This document shows positions 44,627 to 53,196 of a stretch of 64,000 bases of DNA, piece after piece. The notes beneath the pieces were generated by a model. It was not told the origin of the DNA and did not search any database. It saw nothing but the letters and a program-made list of their open reading frames with translations. Where the stretch lies: positions 186,001 to 250,000 of the forward strand of contig NZ_FNFN01000007.1 in the NCBI RefSeq assembly GCF_900101045.1, written 5' to 3'. How positions within the stretch are numbered: the first letter of the stretch is position 1; every line of letters begins with the position of its first letter. The position numbers and the translations under genes were made by a program. Source of the DNA: Nocardioides sp. YR527. GTDB taxonomy: Bacteria > Actinomycetota > Actinomycetes > Propionibacteriales > Nocardioidaceae.

Positions 44627-45744
44627 CCGAGGACCTCGGCGGCGATCTCGTCGCGGTAGCGCTCGGCACCGAAGCGCTCTTCGGCGTCCTTGCGGCCCGT
44701 GGAGGCGAGCTCGGCGGCGAGGGCGGGGTCGGCGGCGAGCCGCTGGATCGCGGTCGCCAGCTCGTGCGCGTCGCCGGGAGTCACGAGCAGTCCGGTCTCA
44801 CCCTCGGTCACGATCTCGGCCAGGCCCTGGACGCGGCTCGCGACCAGCGGCCGCTCGGCGAGCAGCGCCTCGACCGCGACGTTGCCGAACGGCTCGACCC
44901 GCGATGGCACCAGTACGACGTCGGCCTGCTCGAGCTCACGCGCGGGCTCGGCGACGTAGCCCAGGAAGTCGACGCTGCCGGCCAGGTCGCCGGCCTCGGC
45001 CCGGTCGCGGAGCTCCTGCTCGAACCACTCATAGCCCGCGAACACCGACCCGCACACCCGCAGCCGCGCGTCGATCCCCCGCCGGCGCACCTCGGCGAGC
45101 GCCTCGAGCGCCACGTCGGTCCCCTTGCGCGGCGAGAGCCGCCCGACCAGCGCCAGTCGCAGCGGGCCGTTCGGGGTCCTGGTTCGCGCCGCCGCGACGG
45201 ACTCAGGCCCCGGCACCCCGTTGTAGACGACGGTCGTACGCCGTCCGAGCGCGGGCAGCGTCCGGGCGAGGACATCCCGGGATGCCCGCGAGTTGGCCAC
45301 CACGCGGGTGGCCAGCAGGAGCGGAGCGGTCAGGGCGAGGCGTACGGGCTTGGGCTGGTCGTCCTCGGCCTCGTGCACGTGGCAGACCACGGGCACGCGG
45401 GCCGCGCGGGCGACGACGATCCACCACGGGATCGTGACGGTGTTGACCAGCAGCCGGCTCGGGCGGACCCGCCGCCACAGCCGCGCCGCGCGCACCCAGA
45501 AGACCGTCAGCGCCGCGAGCAGCCGGACCAGGCCGGTCGGGCTGAGGTAGGCCTTGCGCAGCACCGGGAACGTCATCACCTCGACGCTCGCACCGGCGGC
45601 CTCGAGCAGCGGGAGGAGCGGTCCGCGCTCGGGTACGACGACCGTGACCCGCTGTCCCGCCTGGTGCAGCCCACGCACCGTCTCGACCAGCTGAAGATCG
45701 GAGCCGTAGACGTCCGGCGACGGGTGGGCGACCAACAAACGCAT
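44623..45744 (-). CDS. Family 4 glycosyltransferase
   Basis: 373 residues from ATG 45744 (TTG 45753 possible). GT-B fold: LLVAHPSPDVYGSDLQLVETVRGL, PVVCHVHEAED, ANSRASRDVLA, LRLALVGRLSPRKGTDVALEALAEV, and the sugar-nucleotide motif VLVPSRVEPFGNVAVEALLAERPLVAS. Cytoplasmic step in repeat-unit assembly, co-expressed with the flippase. Confidence 0.9.
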   Translation of the reverse strand: MRLLVAHPSPDVYGSDLQLVETVRGLHQAGQRVTVVVPERGPLLPLLEAAGASVEVMTFPVLRKAYLSPTGLVRLLAALTVFWVRAARLWRRVRPSRLLVNTVTIPWWIVVARAARVPVVCHVHEAEDDQPKPVRLALTAPLLLATRVVANSRASRDVLARTLPALGRRTTVVYNGVPGPESVAAARTRTPNGPLRLALVGRLSPRKGTDVALEALAEVRRRGIDARLRVCGSVFAGYEWFEQELRDRAEAGDLAGSVDFLGYVAEPARELEQADVVLVPSRVEPFGNVAVEALLAERPLVASRVQGLAEIVTEGETGLLVTPGDAHELATAIQRLAADPALAAELASTGRKDAEERFGAERYRDEIAAEVLG

Positions 45745-45798
45745 GATGGGCAACCGTATGTCACCGGGACGGCCCGGGCCGAAGGTCCTGGCAAAGTC

Positions 45799-45816
45799 CT
45801 ACCCAGATCTGGGGAG
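45799..45816. promoter_or_regulatory. EPS dyad 5 (CTACCC-N6-GGGGAG)
   Basis: Spacer AGATCT. It lies between the divergent GT4 (54 bases) and CDP-alcohol phosphotransferase (99 bases) starts. Confidence 0.6.
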
Positions 45817-45915
45817 CGGACGGTCTCGGCGACCTCGAACGATCGCGGGTCGTCTAGGGTCCCGATGTCACTCCCCTCCCCCACGTGTGCACGTATGAGC
45901 AAAGCAGGATCGAGC

Positions 45916-46683
45916 ATGGCCGCGACCGGCGCCGAACGCGCCCCAGCCGGGTTCCGTGCACATCTGGAGGCGCTGGCTCAGGCACAGAAGCCCTCGCTCA
46001 ACACCGCGGCCTACTCGCGGCTCGTGAACCGGCCCGCCGGCCGGGTCGTCGCCGCGGCCGCGCACACCCTCGGGGCGAGCCCCAACCAGGTGACCGCGCT
46101 GAGCGCGACGCTCTCCGCGGCCGGGTTGGCGGTGCTCGCGCTGGTCGAGCCGCGCTGGTGGAGCGGGGTCCTGGTCGCGGGGCTGCTGGCCGCGGGCTAC
46201 GTGCTCGACTCCTCCGACGGCCAGCTCGCCCGGCTGCGTGGTGGTGGGTCGCGCTCGGGTGAGTGGCTCGACCACACCATCGACTGCTTCAAGACGGCCA
46301 GCCTGCATCTGGCGGTCCTCGTGTCCTGGTATCGCTTCGGTCCGGTCACCGACGGCTGGCTGCTGGTGCCGCTGGGCTTCGAGGTGGTTGCTGTGGTGAC
46401 GTACTTCGGGCTGATCCTGATGCCCACCCTGCGGCCGGCTCCCTTGACCGATCCTCCCGGGTCGCCGGTGGCGGTCCACGAGAACCCGCTGCGCAAGTGG
46501 GCGCTGCTGCCGATGGACTACGGCGCGCAGTGCTGGATGTTCGTGCTGCTCGGCTTCGGGGTGGTCTTCTCCTGGGTCTACGCCCTGGTCTTCGTCTGCA
46601 ATGCCGCCGCGCTGGCCATCGCGCTGCGCAAGTGGTGGCGTGAGCTGCGCGTCCTCGACGGCTCGGTCGAGGTCTCGTCGTGA
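45916..46683 (+). CDS. CDP-alcohol phosphatidyltransferase family protein
   Basis: 255 residues from ATG 45916 (AGGA upstream; ATG 45895 lacks one). The membrane enzyme signature is complete: DSSDGQLARLRGG...SGEWLDHTID, i.e. D-x2-DG-x2-AR-x8-G-x3-D-x3-D. It transfers a phospho-alcohol from a CDP-alcohol. In this context it may make a polyol-phosphate-linked lipid or primer for the glycan rather than a bulk phospholipid (inference). Coupled by GTGA to the next gene. Confidence 0.85.
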   Translation: MAATGAERAPAGFRAHLEALAQAQKPSLNTAAYSRLVNRPAGRVVAAAAHTLGASPNQVTALSATLSAAGLAVLALVEPRWWSGVLVAGLLAAGYVLDSSDGQLARLRGGGSRSGEWLDHTIDCFKTASLHLAVLVSWYRFGPVTDGWLLVPLGFEVVAVVTYFGLILMPTLRPAPLTDPPGSPVAVHENPLRKWALLPMDYGAQCWMFVLLGFGVVFSWVYALVFVCNAAALAIALRKWWRELRVLDGSVEVSS

Positions 46684-48581
46684 GCGAGCTCTCCCGGCTC
46701 GCCGTGGTGGTGGTCAGCTATGGCGATCCCGCACTGCTGGAGCGGCACGCGACCCAGGTCGCCGCCGCGCTCCGGCCCGCCCGGATCGTCGTGGTCGACA
46801 ACCACTCGACCGACACCCACCGGACCGCCGTACGCCGGCTCTGTGAGCGCGAGGGCTGGACCGGTGTCTTCCCCGGCACCAACACCGGCTTCGGCGCCGG
46901 CTGCAACCTCGGTGCCGCGGCCGCGCTGGCCGAGGGTGCCGAGGTGCTGCTCTTCGTCAACCCGGATGCCACGATCGGCGCCGAGTCGGCCGTACGCCTC
47001 GTGGCCGCGGTCGAGGCCGAGCCGCTCCTGCTCGCCGGGCCGACGGTGCTCGGCCCGGACGGGTCGGTCGCCTCTGCGGGCATCGATCTCGACCTGGACA
47101 CCGGGGCGATGCGTCCTTGGCGGCGCCGCGCGGAGCACCCGGGCGCCGAGACGCTGCCCTGGGTCACCGGCGCCTGCTTCGCGGTCACGCGTGAGCTGTG
47201 GGAGCGGCTGGCCGGGTTCGACGAGCGCTACTTCCTCTACTGGGAGGATGTCGACCTGTGCGCCCGGGTCCGGGCGTTCGGCGGCCGGGTCGCGGTCGTC
47301 GACGGGGCCACGGCGGTCCACGCCGGCGGCGGCACCCAGCGCGCCGAGGGATCCCGCGCCAAGTCGCCGGCCTACTACTACTTCAACATCCGCAACCGTG
47401 CCCTGTTCGCCCGGACCTGGCTCAGCCGGGAGCGGGAGCAGGCCTGGCGTCGTGGGGCGGTCGGGGCTGCGTACGAGATCCTGATGCGGGGTGGCCGCCG
47501 CCAGCTCCTGCGCCCGGTGCGACCGGTCTCCGCGGTTCTCCGTGGGCTGCGCGACGGGCGCCGTGACCGGCCGGTCCGGGTCCTGGAGTCGGTCCGGGAG
47601 CTGCGCGCGACGACCAACCCCTACATCGTCCAGCTCGTCGAGACCCTGGGACGGCGAGACGACACAGAGGTCGTGCTGTTCAGCTTCGCCCGGGCCGTCG
47701 CGGGCCGCTACGACGTCTTCCACGTGCACTGGCCCGAGCTGCTGCTGACCTCGGCGCGTACGCCGCTGCGCCGGCTGGCCCGCCGCCTGCTCACCACCGC
47801 GTTCATCACCCGGCTCCGGCTGACCCGGACCCCGGTCGTACGCACCTGGCACAACCTCGTCCGACCCGACGGCCTGAGTCGCTGGGACCACCGGCTCCTC
47901 GACGCCCTCGAGCGGCGCACCAGGCACGTCATCCGACTCACCGACCAGACCGCTCCCCCTCTCGACGTACCGACCTCGACGATCGTCCACGCCCACTACC
48001 GCGACTGGTTCGAGCCGGTGGTCGACGCGTTCGCCGAGCCCGTCGAGACCGTCGACAGGCGGGTGCTCTACTTCGGCCTGATCAAGCCGTACAAGGGTGT
48101 CGAGCAGCTCCTGGAGGCGGTCACCGACAGCCCCGAGGCAGACCTGGACGTACGCCTCGTCGGCTCCCCCTCCGACCCCGCCCTCGCCGACCAGGTCCGT
48201 GCTGCGGCAGCCGCCGACGCACGGGTCAGCGCCGACCTGAGCTACGCCGACGACGCCACCCTCGCCGCCGAGATCGCCGCTGCCGCATTGGTGGTGCTGC
48301 CCTACCGGGCGATGCACAACTCCGGAGCCCTGCTGCTGGCCCTCTCCCTCGACACCCCGGTCCTGGCCCCCGACAACGAGGTCAACCGTCTGCTGGTCGA
48401 GGAGGTCGGCGAAGGCTGGCTCCACCTCTTCGAAGGCGGCCTCGGCATCGAGGACCTGGAGCGTGCGCTGAAGGCCGTCGCCGCCAATCCGCCGGCTGGT
48501 CGTCCTGATCTGTCGGCGCGGGAGTGGCCGGAGTCTGCTGCGCTCCATGCTGCGGTGTTTCGGGCGTCGTTGTATCCCTAG
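46680..48581 (+). CDS. Two-domain glycosyltransferase (GT2-GT4 fusion)
   Basis: 633 residues. The N-terminal GT2 part has VVVVSYGDPALLERHATQV, IVVVDNHSTD, NTGFGAGCNLGAAAAL, LLFVNPDATIG and WVTGACFAVTRELWERLAGFDERYFLYWEDVDLCARV, as in rhamnosyltransferases. From about residue 310, a GT-B domain follows (VETLGRRDDTEVVLFSFA, YDVFHVHWPELLL, VVRTWHNLVRP, LYFGLIKPYKGVEQLLEAV, VVLPYRAMHNSGALLLALSLDTPVLAPDNEV). One protein may add two successive sugars. The GTG start overlaps the phosphotransferase stop. Confidence 0.85.
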   Translation: MSELSRLAVVVVSYGDPALLERHATQVAAALRPARIVVVDNHSTDTHRTAVRRLCEREGWTGVFPGTNTGFGAGCNLGAAAALAEGAEVLLFVNPDATIGAESAVRLVAAVEAEPLLLAGPTVLGPDGSVASAGIDLDLDTGAMRPWRRRAEHPGAETLPWVTGACFAVTRELWERLAGFDERYFLYWEDVDLCARVRAFGGRVAVVDGATAVHAGGGTQRAEGSRAKSPAYYYFNIRNRALFARTWLSREREQAWRRGAVGAAYEILMRGGRRQLLRPVRPVSAVLRGLRDGRRDRPVRVLESVRELRATTNPYIVQLVETLGRRDDTEVVLFSFARAVAGRYDVFHVHWPELLLTSARTPLRRLARRLLTTAFITRLRLTRTPVVRTWHNLVRPDGLSRWDHRLLDALERRTRHVIRLTDQTAPPLDVPTSTIVHAHYRDWFEPVVDAFAEPVETVDRRVLYFGLIKPYKGVEQLLEAVTDSPEADLDVRLVGSPSDPALADQVRAAAAADARVSADLSYADDATLAAEIAAAALVVLPYRAMHNSGALLLALSLDTPVLAPDNEVNRLLVEEVGEGWLHLFEGGLGIEDLERALKAVAANPPAGRPDLSAREWPESAALHAAVFRASLYP

Positions 48582-48986
48582 GTCACGTCTCTCCTGGTCG
48601 GCGATCACACAGGTTGTACGTCGACTGCTGTTGCTGGGTGGTTGGGGTTTGGCGCAGCGGATTCAGTTGGGGCACGGGCTTGGGGCCGTGGGCTGGTCGT
48701 GAGCCGGCGGATCGTGCCTCGTGGGTGCCTACGGCAGTGGGCGCGACCTTGTGAATGGTTCACAAGCGGGCCGTTGTTCCCCATGCTCCGGAGTGTGGGG
48801 AACCTCCGCTGCGGTGGGGAAGTGTTCCCGCCATCAGGGAACGGCGCGCGTGGAGTCGAGAAGGTGGCCGAAAAGCTGGTTGGGCACCAGGACACGCTCC
48901 CTTCAGCGAGAGCCGAGACCGGTCGACGGTGGGGGTCGTCAGGCCCGACGGGCAGGACCGGTGAACTGGATTCCGCACCCGGCCGA
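48582..48986. other. 405-base convergent gap with several perfect dyads
   Basis: No gene is supported. It contains CTTGTGAATGGTTCACAAG (48748-48766), a TTCCCC...GGGGAA dyad around CTCCGGAG (48777-48802), and GGGAAGTGTTCCC (48817-48829). These could be regulatory, a boundary element, or remnants of mobile DNA next to the HNH pseudogene. Confidence 0.5.
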
Positions 48987-50260
48987 TTAGGGGCGGCGGG
49001 TGAACCGGATGGTGCCGTCCGGCAACCGCTCATGAACGTACGCCGCATTGTGGGCCAGGCGGTGATGATGCGGACACAACAACGCCCCGTCCTTCAGATC
49101 GGTCTTCCCGCCGGCGGCCCAGGGGTCGAGGTGGTGGGCATCGCACCATTCCGGTGGCATGTCGCAGCCCTCGGCTTGGCAGCACTTCTGCTGGAGCCGC
49201 AGCGCCTTGCGCTGGATGGGCTGGAAGAACCGACTTGCACGGCCGGCATCGAGGACCTCACCGTCGCCACCCAGCACCCAGGGAATGATCGTGGCGTTGC
49301 ACGCCAACTTGCGTGCCTCGGCCGCGCTGATGGTGGTGCCGTTGGTCTCGTCATAACCCAGGGTGGCAATCCCGAGGTCCTTGCGGAGCTCCTCGAGGGA
49401 GATCACCACGTTGATGGTGGTCGCGTCGCCGCCGTGGCGGGGCAGCCCGGCGGGGTCGACGGTCTCCAACAGGCGGGCGAAGCCTTGGCCCATCAGCCGC
49501 TCCCACGGCGGCAACGCGGCACCCTTGCCGACGAGCTGCTGTTTGCGGGGCTGGGCGTAGGCCTCGACCAGCCGCTTGAACCGCGTCCCCATCGAGGTCG
49601 GCAGGACGCCGTCGAAGCCGATGGTGCCGTCGTGGTTGTCCCAGACCCGCAGCGCGGTCTTCTGCTGAGCACGCTCCTCTTCAGCCAGGAGGGCTTGGGC
49701 TTCGGCGTCGTCGAACCGGGCCGGGTCGATCTCACGCAGGATCCGTTTCCCGACGATGCGGAGCTCGTTGGCGGTCAGACGACCGGCGTAGTCCACGAGG
49801 AGCTTCTCGGCCAACACCAGGTCCTCACTACTGGCGACCGGGTTGGTCTCGATCTGGTCGAGTGCCTGGGTGATCACCCGTGCTTTGTCATGGGACACCA
49901 CGCCTTCAGCCAGGCCGTCAGCGACGAGGTCGTACTTGGTGACCGCAGCCGCAAGCTTGATCTGGGAGCGAGCCACGGCCTTGTCGACCAACAGCTCGGC
50001 ACGCATCCACCCGGATGCGTCCTTAGCGCCGGTCTCCTCGGCGATATCGCCGGCAGAGGCGAGCACCCGAAGTTCAGAGCGGCTTGTTGGGCCTGGAGTT
50101 TCTCCAACCGTTCCAGCAGGTCCTTCTTCTGCTCGGTGCGCCAATAGGCCGGGTCGGTGGCGAGGAGTTCTTGGAGGGCGGTCTCGATGGCGGCAAGGGC
50201 GGCGTCGATCGCGTCGCCAGGGTTGGTGCCCCACGGGTCGATCGAGCGGCCGAGACTCAT
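48987..50260 (-). pseudogene. DUF222/HNH endonuclease gene with a frameshift
   Basis: The N-terminal part (MSLGRSIDPWGTNPGDAIDAALAAIE...LEKLQAQQAALN) starts at 50260 with AGAGGA upstream. The rest (ELRVLASAGDIAEETGAKDASGWMRAELL ... CCQAEGCDMPPEWCDAHHLDPWAAGGKTDLKDGALLCPHHHRLAHN) is in another frame. Adding one G between 50075 and 50076 would restore a single 424-residue protein with DUF222 and a zinc-ribbon HNH nuclease domain. Either a recent mutation or a sequencing error. Such genes are multicopy in actinomycetes and of unknown role. Confidence 0.85.
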
Positions 50261-50495
50261 CGCCGTTCCTCTCTCAGAGGTGTGCTGTGATGGGCTCTAT
50301 TCTACGCCCTCTATATCTGTCTGAACACCTATTTTCCCAGTTCACGTGCTGTTTTCGCGGCGAGCGAACGGCTTCGTATCTGTGGATGGTAAGTGGCCCG
50401 AAGGGCCACCCTTCCACCCCATCAACATCACCCGTCCCAAGCAAGATTCCGCTGCGCCACACCCGGGCCGCCGCCCCGATAGCCAGCCAAGTTTT

Positions 50496-50588
50496 TTCTC
50501 GATCTGGTCCGGAGTCCAGGACCGCCGAAGGCGGCCGGCGAAGCCGGCGGGCCGAAGGCCCGTCCTTGACGCCGGTCCAGATCGAGAA
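50496..50588. repeat. Long inverted repeat with internal small palindromes
   Basis: Arms 50496-50512 and 50572-50588 (17 bases, one mismatch, reading TTCTCGATCTGG...) enclose nested hairpins CCGCCGAAGGCGG, CCGGCGAAGCCGG and GGGCCGAAGGCCC. The structured design suggests a distinct repeat element or RNA structure. Confidence 0.55.
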
Positions 50589-50678
50589 CACCCTCCAAGC
50601 AAGGGTCGGCGGCCCACGCCACCCTCGAGCGAAACGTTCCGGCAGGGAGGGGTCCCGGCACGCCCAACCAGCGAAGGC

Positions 50679-50732
50679 ACCGTGTCGGTCTCGACACGCC
50701 TCCGCCTAGCGGCTCCGGCGGCTCGACCACCG
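50679..50732. repeat. Palindromic repeat family A, half copy
   Basis: Only the right arm is present (GGTCTCGACACGCCTCCGC...GGCTCGACCACC), 30 bases before the MFS gene start. The matching left arm is missing. Confidence 0.7.
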
Positions 50733-50761
50733 AGACGCCAGGTCTTTACTAACCTGAACAC

Positions 50762-51952
50762 GTGCCCCCAGACCCCACACGCCCACCGTTCTGGATCTCG
50801 GTAGCCTCGTTCGTGAGCAGCTTCGACCGATTCGTCGTGAGCCCGATCCTGGTCCTCGTCGCCGCGACGTTCGAGGTCTCGGTGGGGCAGGCGGTGGCGA
50901 TCGCGAGCGGCTACTACCTGGCGTACGGACTGTGCCAGCCGCTGTGGGGTGCCCTCTCGGACAGATTCGGCCGGGTGCGGCTGATGCAGGGCGCGCTGGT
51001 CGGAGCCGGCATCGCCGGACTCGTCTCGGCGGCAGCCCCAAACCTGATCACCCTGGTCGTGATGCGGGTCGTCGCGGGAGCGTTCTTCGGGGCGATCGTG
51101 CCGACCTCACTGACGTACGTCGGGGACACCGTCTCCGACGCCCACCGACAGCGCGCACTGTCCGACCTGATGGCCGCGATGGCGGTGGGTACGGCGCTGG
51201 CCGCCGCCGCGGCGGGGATCACCGGACAGCTGGCGGGGTGGCGGGTCGTGTTCGCGGTGCCGGCGGTCGTGGCCTTGGTCAGCGCCTGGGGTCTGAGGAA
51301 GCTCGCCGAGCCGCCACGAACCACCGGCGGCGGAGTCGCAGCCTCGTTCCGGGCCGCGCTGAGCAACCGCTGGGTGATCGTGGTCGGGCTGCTGGTCTTC
51401 GTCGAGGGCGGCCTCGTCCTGGGGGTCCTCACCCTTCTCGCACCGGCGCTCCAGGCGCAGGGCGTCGACGCCGCGCGAGCCGGGCTGGCGGCCGCTGCGT
51501 ACGGCATCGCGGTCCTGCTCTCCTCGCAGGTGCTCAAGGCTCTGACCCGGCGGCTCCCGCGCTGGGCGCTGATGGGGATCGGAGGCGTCGCCCTGACCGC
51601 CGGGTACGCCGCCGCGACCATGCGCGTCTCGGTGACCACCATCATCGGCATCGTGGTGATGCTGGGGATCACCTGGGCCTTTCTGCACACCTCGCTGCAG
51701 ACCTGGGCCACCTCGATCGTCCCCGAGGCGCGCGGCACCGTCGTCGCCTGCTTCGCCGCCTCGCTCTTCATCGGCAGCTCCGTCGCGGCCGTCGTCGCCG
51801 GCCCGGCGGCCGACCACGACGAATGGCACACCCTGTTCACCGTCTGCGCCGCGACCGCCGCCGTCCTCACCGTGGCCTGCGTGATCGCCTACCGCGCCTA
51901 CACCGCCCGCGAGGAAGCGCCGCGGACCGCGGATGTCCCGACCGATGTCTAG
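50762..51952 (+). CDS. MFS transporter (12-helix)
   Basis: 396 residues from GTG 50762. MFS motif A appears as PLWGALSDRFGRVRLMQGALVGAG; the second half has QVLKALTRRLPRWALMGIGG. Twelve helices are predicted. Substrate unknown: it could be an efflux pump or unrelated to the EPS locus. No Shine-Dalgarno is visible; TACTAA about 13 bases upstream may be a -10 for a leaderless transcript. It lies between a half repeat and the next EPS gene. Confidence 0.85.
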   Translation: MPPDPTRPPFWISVASFVSSFDRFVVSPILVLVAATFEVSVGQAVAIASGYYLAYGLCQPLWGALSDRFGRVRLMQGALVGAGIAGLVSAAAPNLITLVVMRVVAGAFFGAIVPTSLTYVGDTVSDAHRQRALSDLMAAMAVGTALAAAAAGITGQLAGWRVVFAVPAVVALVSAWGLRKLAEPPRTTGGGVAASFRAALSNRWVIVVGLLVFVEGGLVLGVLTLLAPALQAQGVDAARAGLAAAAYGIAVLLSSQVLKALTRRLPRWALMGIGGVALTAGYAAATMRVSVTTIIGIVVMLGITWAFLHTSLQTWATSIVPEARGTVVACFAASLFIGSSVAAVVAGPAADHDEWHTLFTVCAATAAVLTVACVIAYRAYTAREEAPRTADVPTDV

Positions 51953-51958
51953 AAGAGA

Positions 51959-53074
51959 TCAGCGCATGTGGGCGCGGATGAGCTGCTCGTACTGGTCGGT
52001 GATCCGGCTCCAGGTGAACTCGGCGGAATGACGGGCCCGGGCGGCCGAGGAGAGTGACGCCGCGAGGTCGGGCTCGGACAGCAGCCGCTCCAGCGCGGTG
52101 ACGATGCCGGCCTCGTCGGAGAAGTAGAGGGCGGCGGCGTCGGCGACCCAGCGGTTGTAGCGGTTGTCGTGTGCGATCACGGCGTTGCCGCAGCCGAGCG
52201 CCTCGACGAGCGAGGGGTTGGTGCCCCCGACCTGGTGGCCGTGGACGTACGCCACGGAGTGGTAGCGCAGGGCCGAGACGATGTCGGTGTCGTAGATCGC
52301 GCCGAGGAAGACCACTTCGTCGCCGGCCGCCTCCAGGACGGCGCGCTGGTAGGCATCAGCCGGGTCGTAGGACCCCAGCACGACCAGCTTCCGGCCCCAG
52401 CGCCGGCTGGAGAAGGCCCGGACGACCTCGAGGATGCTGTTCTCCGGCACCGGCCGGGCGACCAGGGTGAGGTACGAACCCGGCTCCAGCCCGTGCTCGA
52501 GCACCGCCCGGACCGGCGCGTCGACAACCCGCGGCGCGCCGTAGGCGATCGTGGTGATCTTCTCTGCCGGCACCCGGGTCGCCAGGTGGCGCGCGATCTC
52601 GGGGTGGTCGGCGATGAGGTGGTCGCCCAGCCAGCAGGCGGCCCGCTCCTGGGTCCACAGGAACGCCTTCTCCGGGCCGGACCAACGGGCCCGCTTCCAC
52701 TCGATGCCGTCCATGTTGATGATGTTGGGGACGCGGCGAGAGCGCAGCACGGAGTTGAGCGCGCCGGTGTTGTAGCCGAACGTCACGCACACGCTGCCGT
52801 CCTGCGCGGCCTCGCGGGCGGCGTGCCGCACCGCTCCGACGTCGAACTCGATCGTCCCGCGCGGGCCGTCGTGCCGGGCGGGCACGTGGACGCGCTCGAT
52901 GCCCTTCCACGAGTCGATCCGCAGGTCCGCGGTGGGCTCGTCGTCCTGGCAGTAGACGACGACTCGCCAGCCGCGGTCGACCAGGTCGAGCCCGATGTTC
53001 TCCACAGCGGTCTCGAAGCCGCCGTGAGCAGCCGGGACCCCGCGGGTCCCGAGCATTCTTATAGTTGGGGTCAC
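51959..53074 (-). CDS. Glycosyltransferase with DUF1972 domain (rhamnosyltransferase-like)
   Basis: 371 residues. The N-terminal DUF1972 signature RMLGTRGVPAAHGGFETAVENIGLDLVDRGW is clear. FGYNTGALNSVLRSRRVPNIINMDGIEWKRARW and the GT4 donor site YVHGHQVGGTNPSLVEALGCGNAVIAHD follow. Homologues are Cps2T-like rhamnosyltransferases; the sugar here is unproven. The GTG start is preceded by a GGAG that is part of a small hairpin (53086-53102). EPS dyad 6 lies 104 bases upstream. Confidence 0.9.
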   Translation of the reverse strand: MTPTIRMLGTRGVPAAHGGFETAVENIGLDLVDRGWRVVVYCQDDEPTADLRIDSWKGIERVHVPARHDGPRGTIEFDVGAVRHAAREAAQDGSVCVTFGYNTGALNSVLRSRRVPNIINMDGIEWKRARWSGPEKAFLWTQERAACWLGDHLIADHPEIARHLATRVPAEKITTIAYGAPRVVDAPVRAVLEHGLEPGSYLTLVARPVPENSILEVVRAFSSRRWGRKLVVLGSYDPADAYQRAVLEAAGDEVVFLGAIYDTDIVSALRYHSVAYVHGHQVGGTNPSLVEALGCGNAVIAHDNRYNRWVADAAALYFSDEAGIVTALERLLSEPDLAASLSSAARARHSAEFTWSRITDQYEQLIRAHMR

Positions 53075-53085
53075 GTGGGGGTTGA

Positions 53086-53102
53086 CTCCTAGTTTTTAGG
53101 AG
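53086..53102 (-). promoter_or_regulatory. Hairpin sequestering the ribosome binding site
   Basis: On the minus strand CTCCTA-AAAAC-TAGGAG forms a 6-bp stem whose 3' arm contains the GGAG used by the gene starting at 53074. This could dampen translation. Confidence 0.4.
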
Positions 53103-53178
53103 CCAGAGGCCCCTATTTTCAGCACAAGGAGCCATCCAAGAGGATCCGCGGGGATCACGGTCCAGAAGTCGGGTTCAT

Positions 53179-53196
53179 ATACCCGAAATCGGTTAC
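53179..53196. promoter_or_regulatory. EPS dyad 6 (ATACCC-N6-GGTTAC)
   Basis: Weaker copy, spacer GAAATC. It overlaps the stop codon of the upstream GT4 gene and lies 104 bases before the DUF1972 glycosyltransferase start. Confidence 0.5.

Larger units (their letters stand above)
50281..50761. other. Non-coding region upstream of the HNH pseudogene
   Basis: About 480 bases without a convincing gene. It contains an AT-richer segment next to the pseudogene start, an inverted repeat (50496-50588) and a half family A repeat (50679-50732). Confidence 0.5.

Noticed and set aside
50274-50761. Several open frames (for example 50342-50761 minus) in the gap before the MFS gene
   Set aside because: They run through repeats and palindromes, have no ribosome binding sites and no protein-like sequence.
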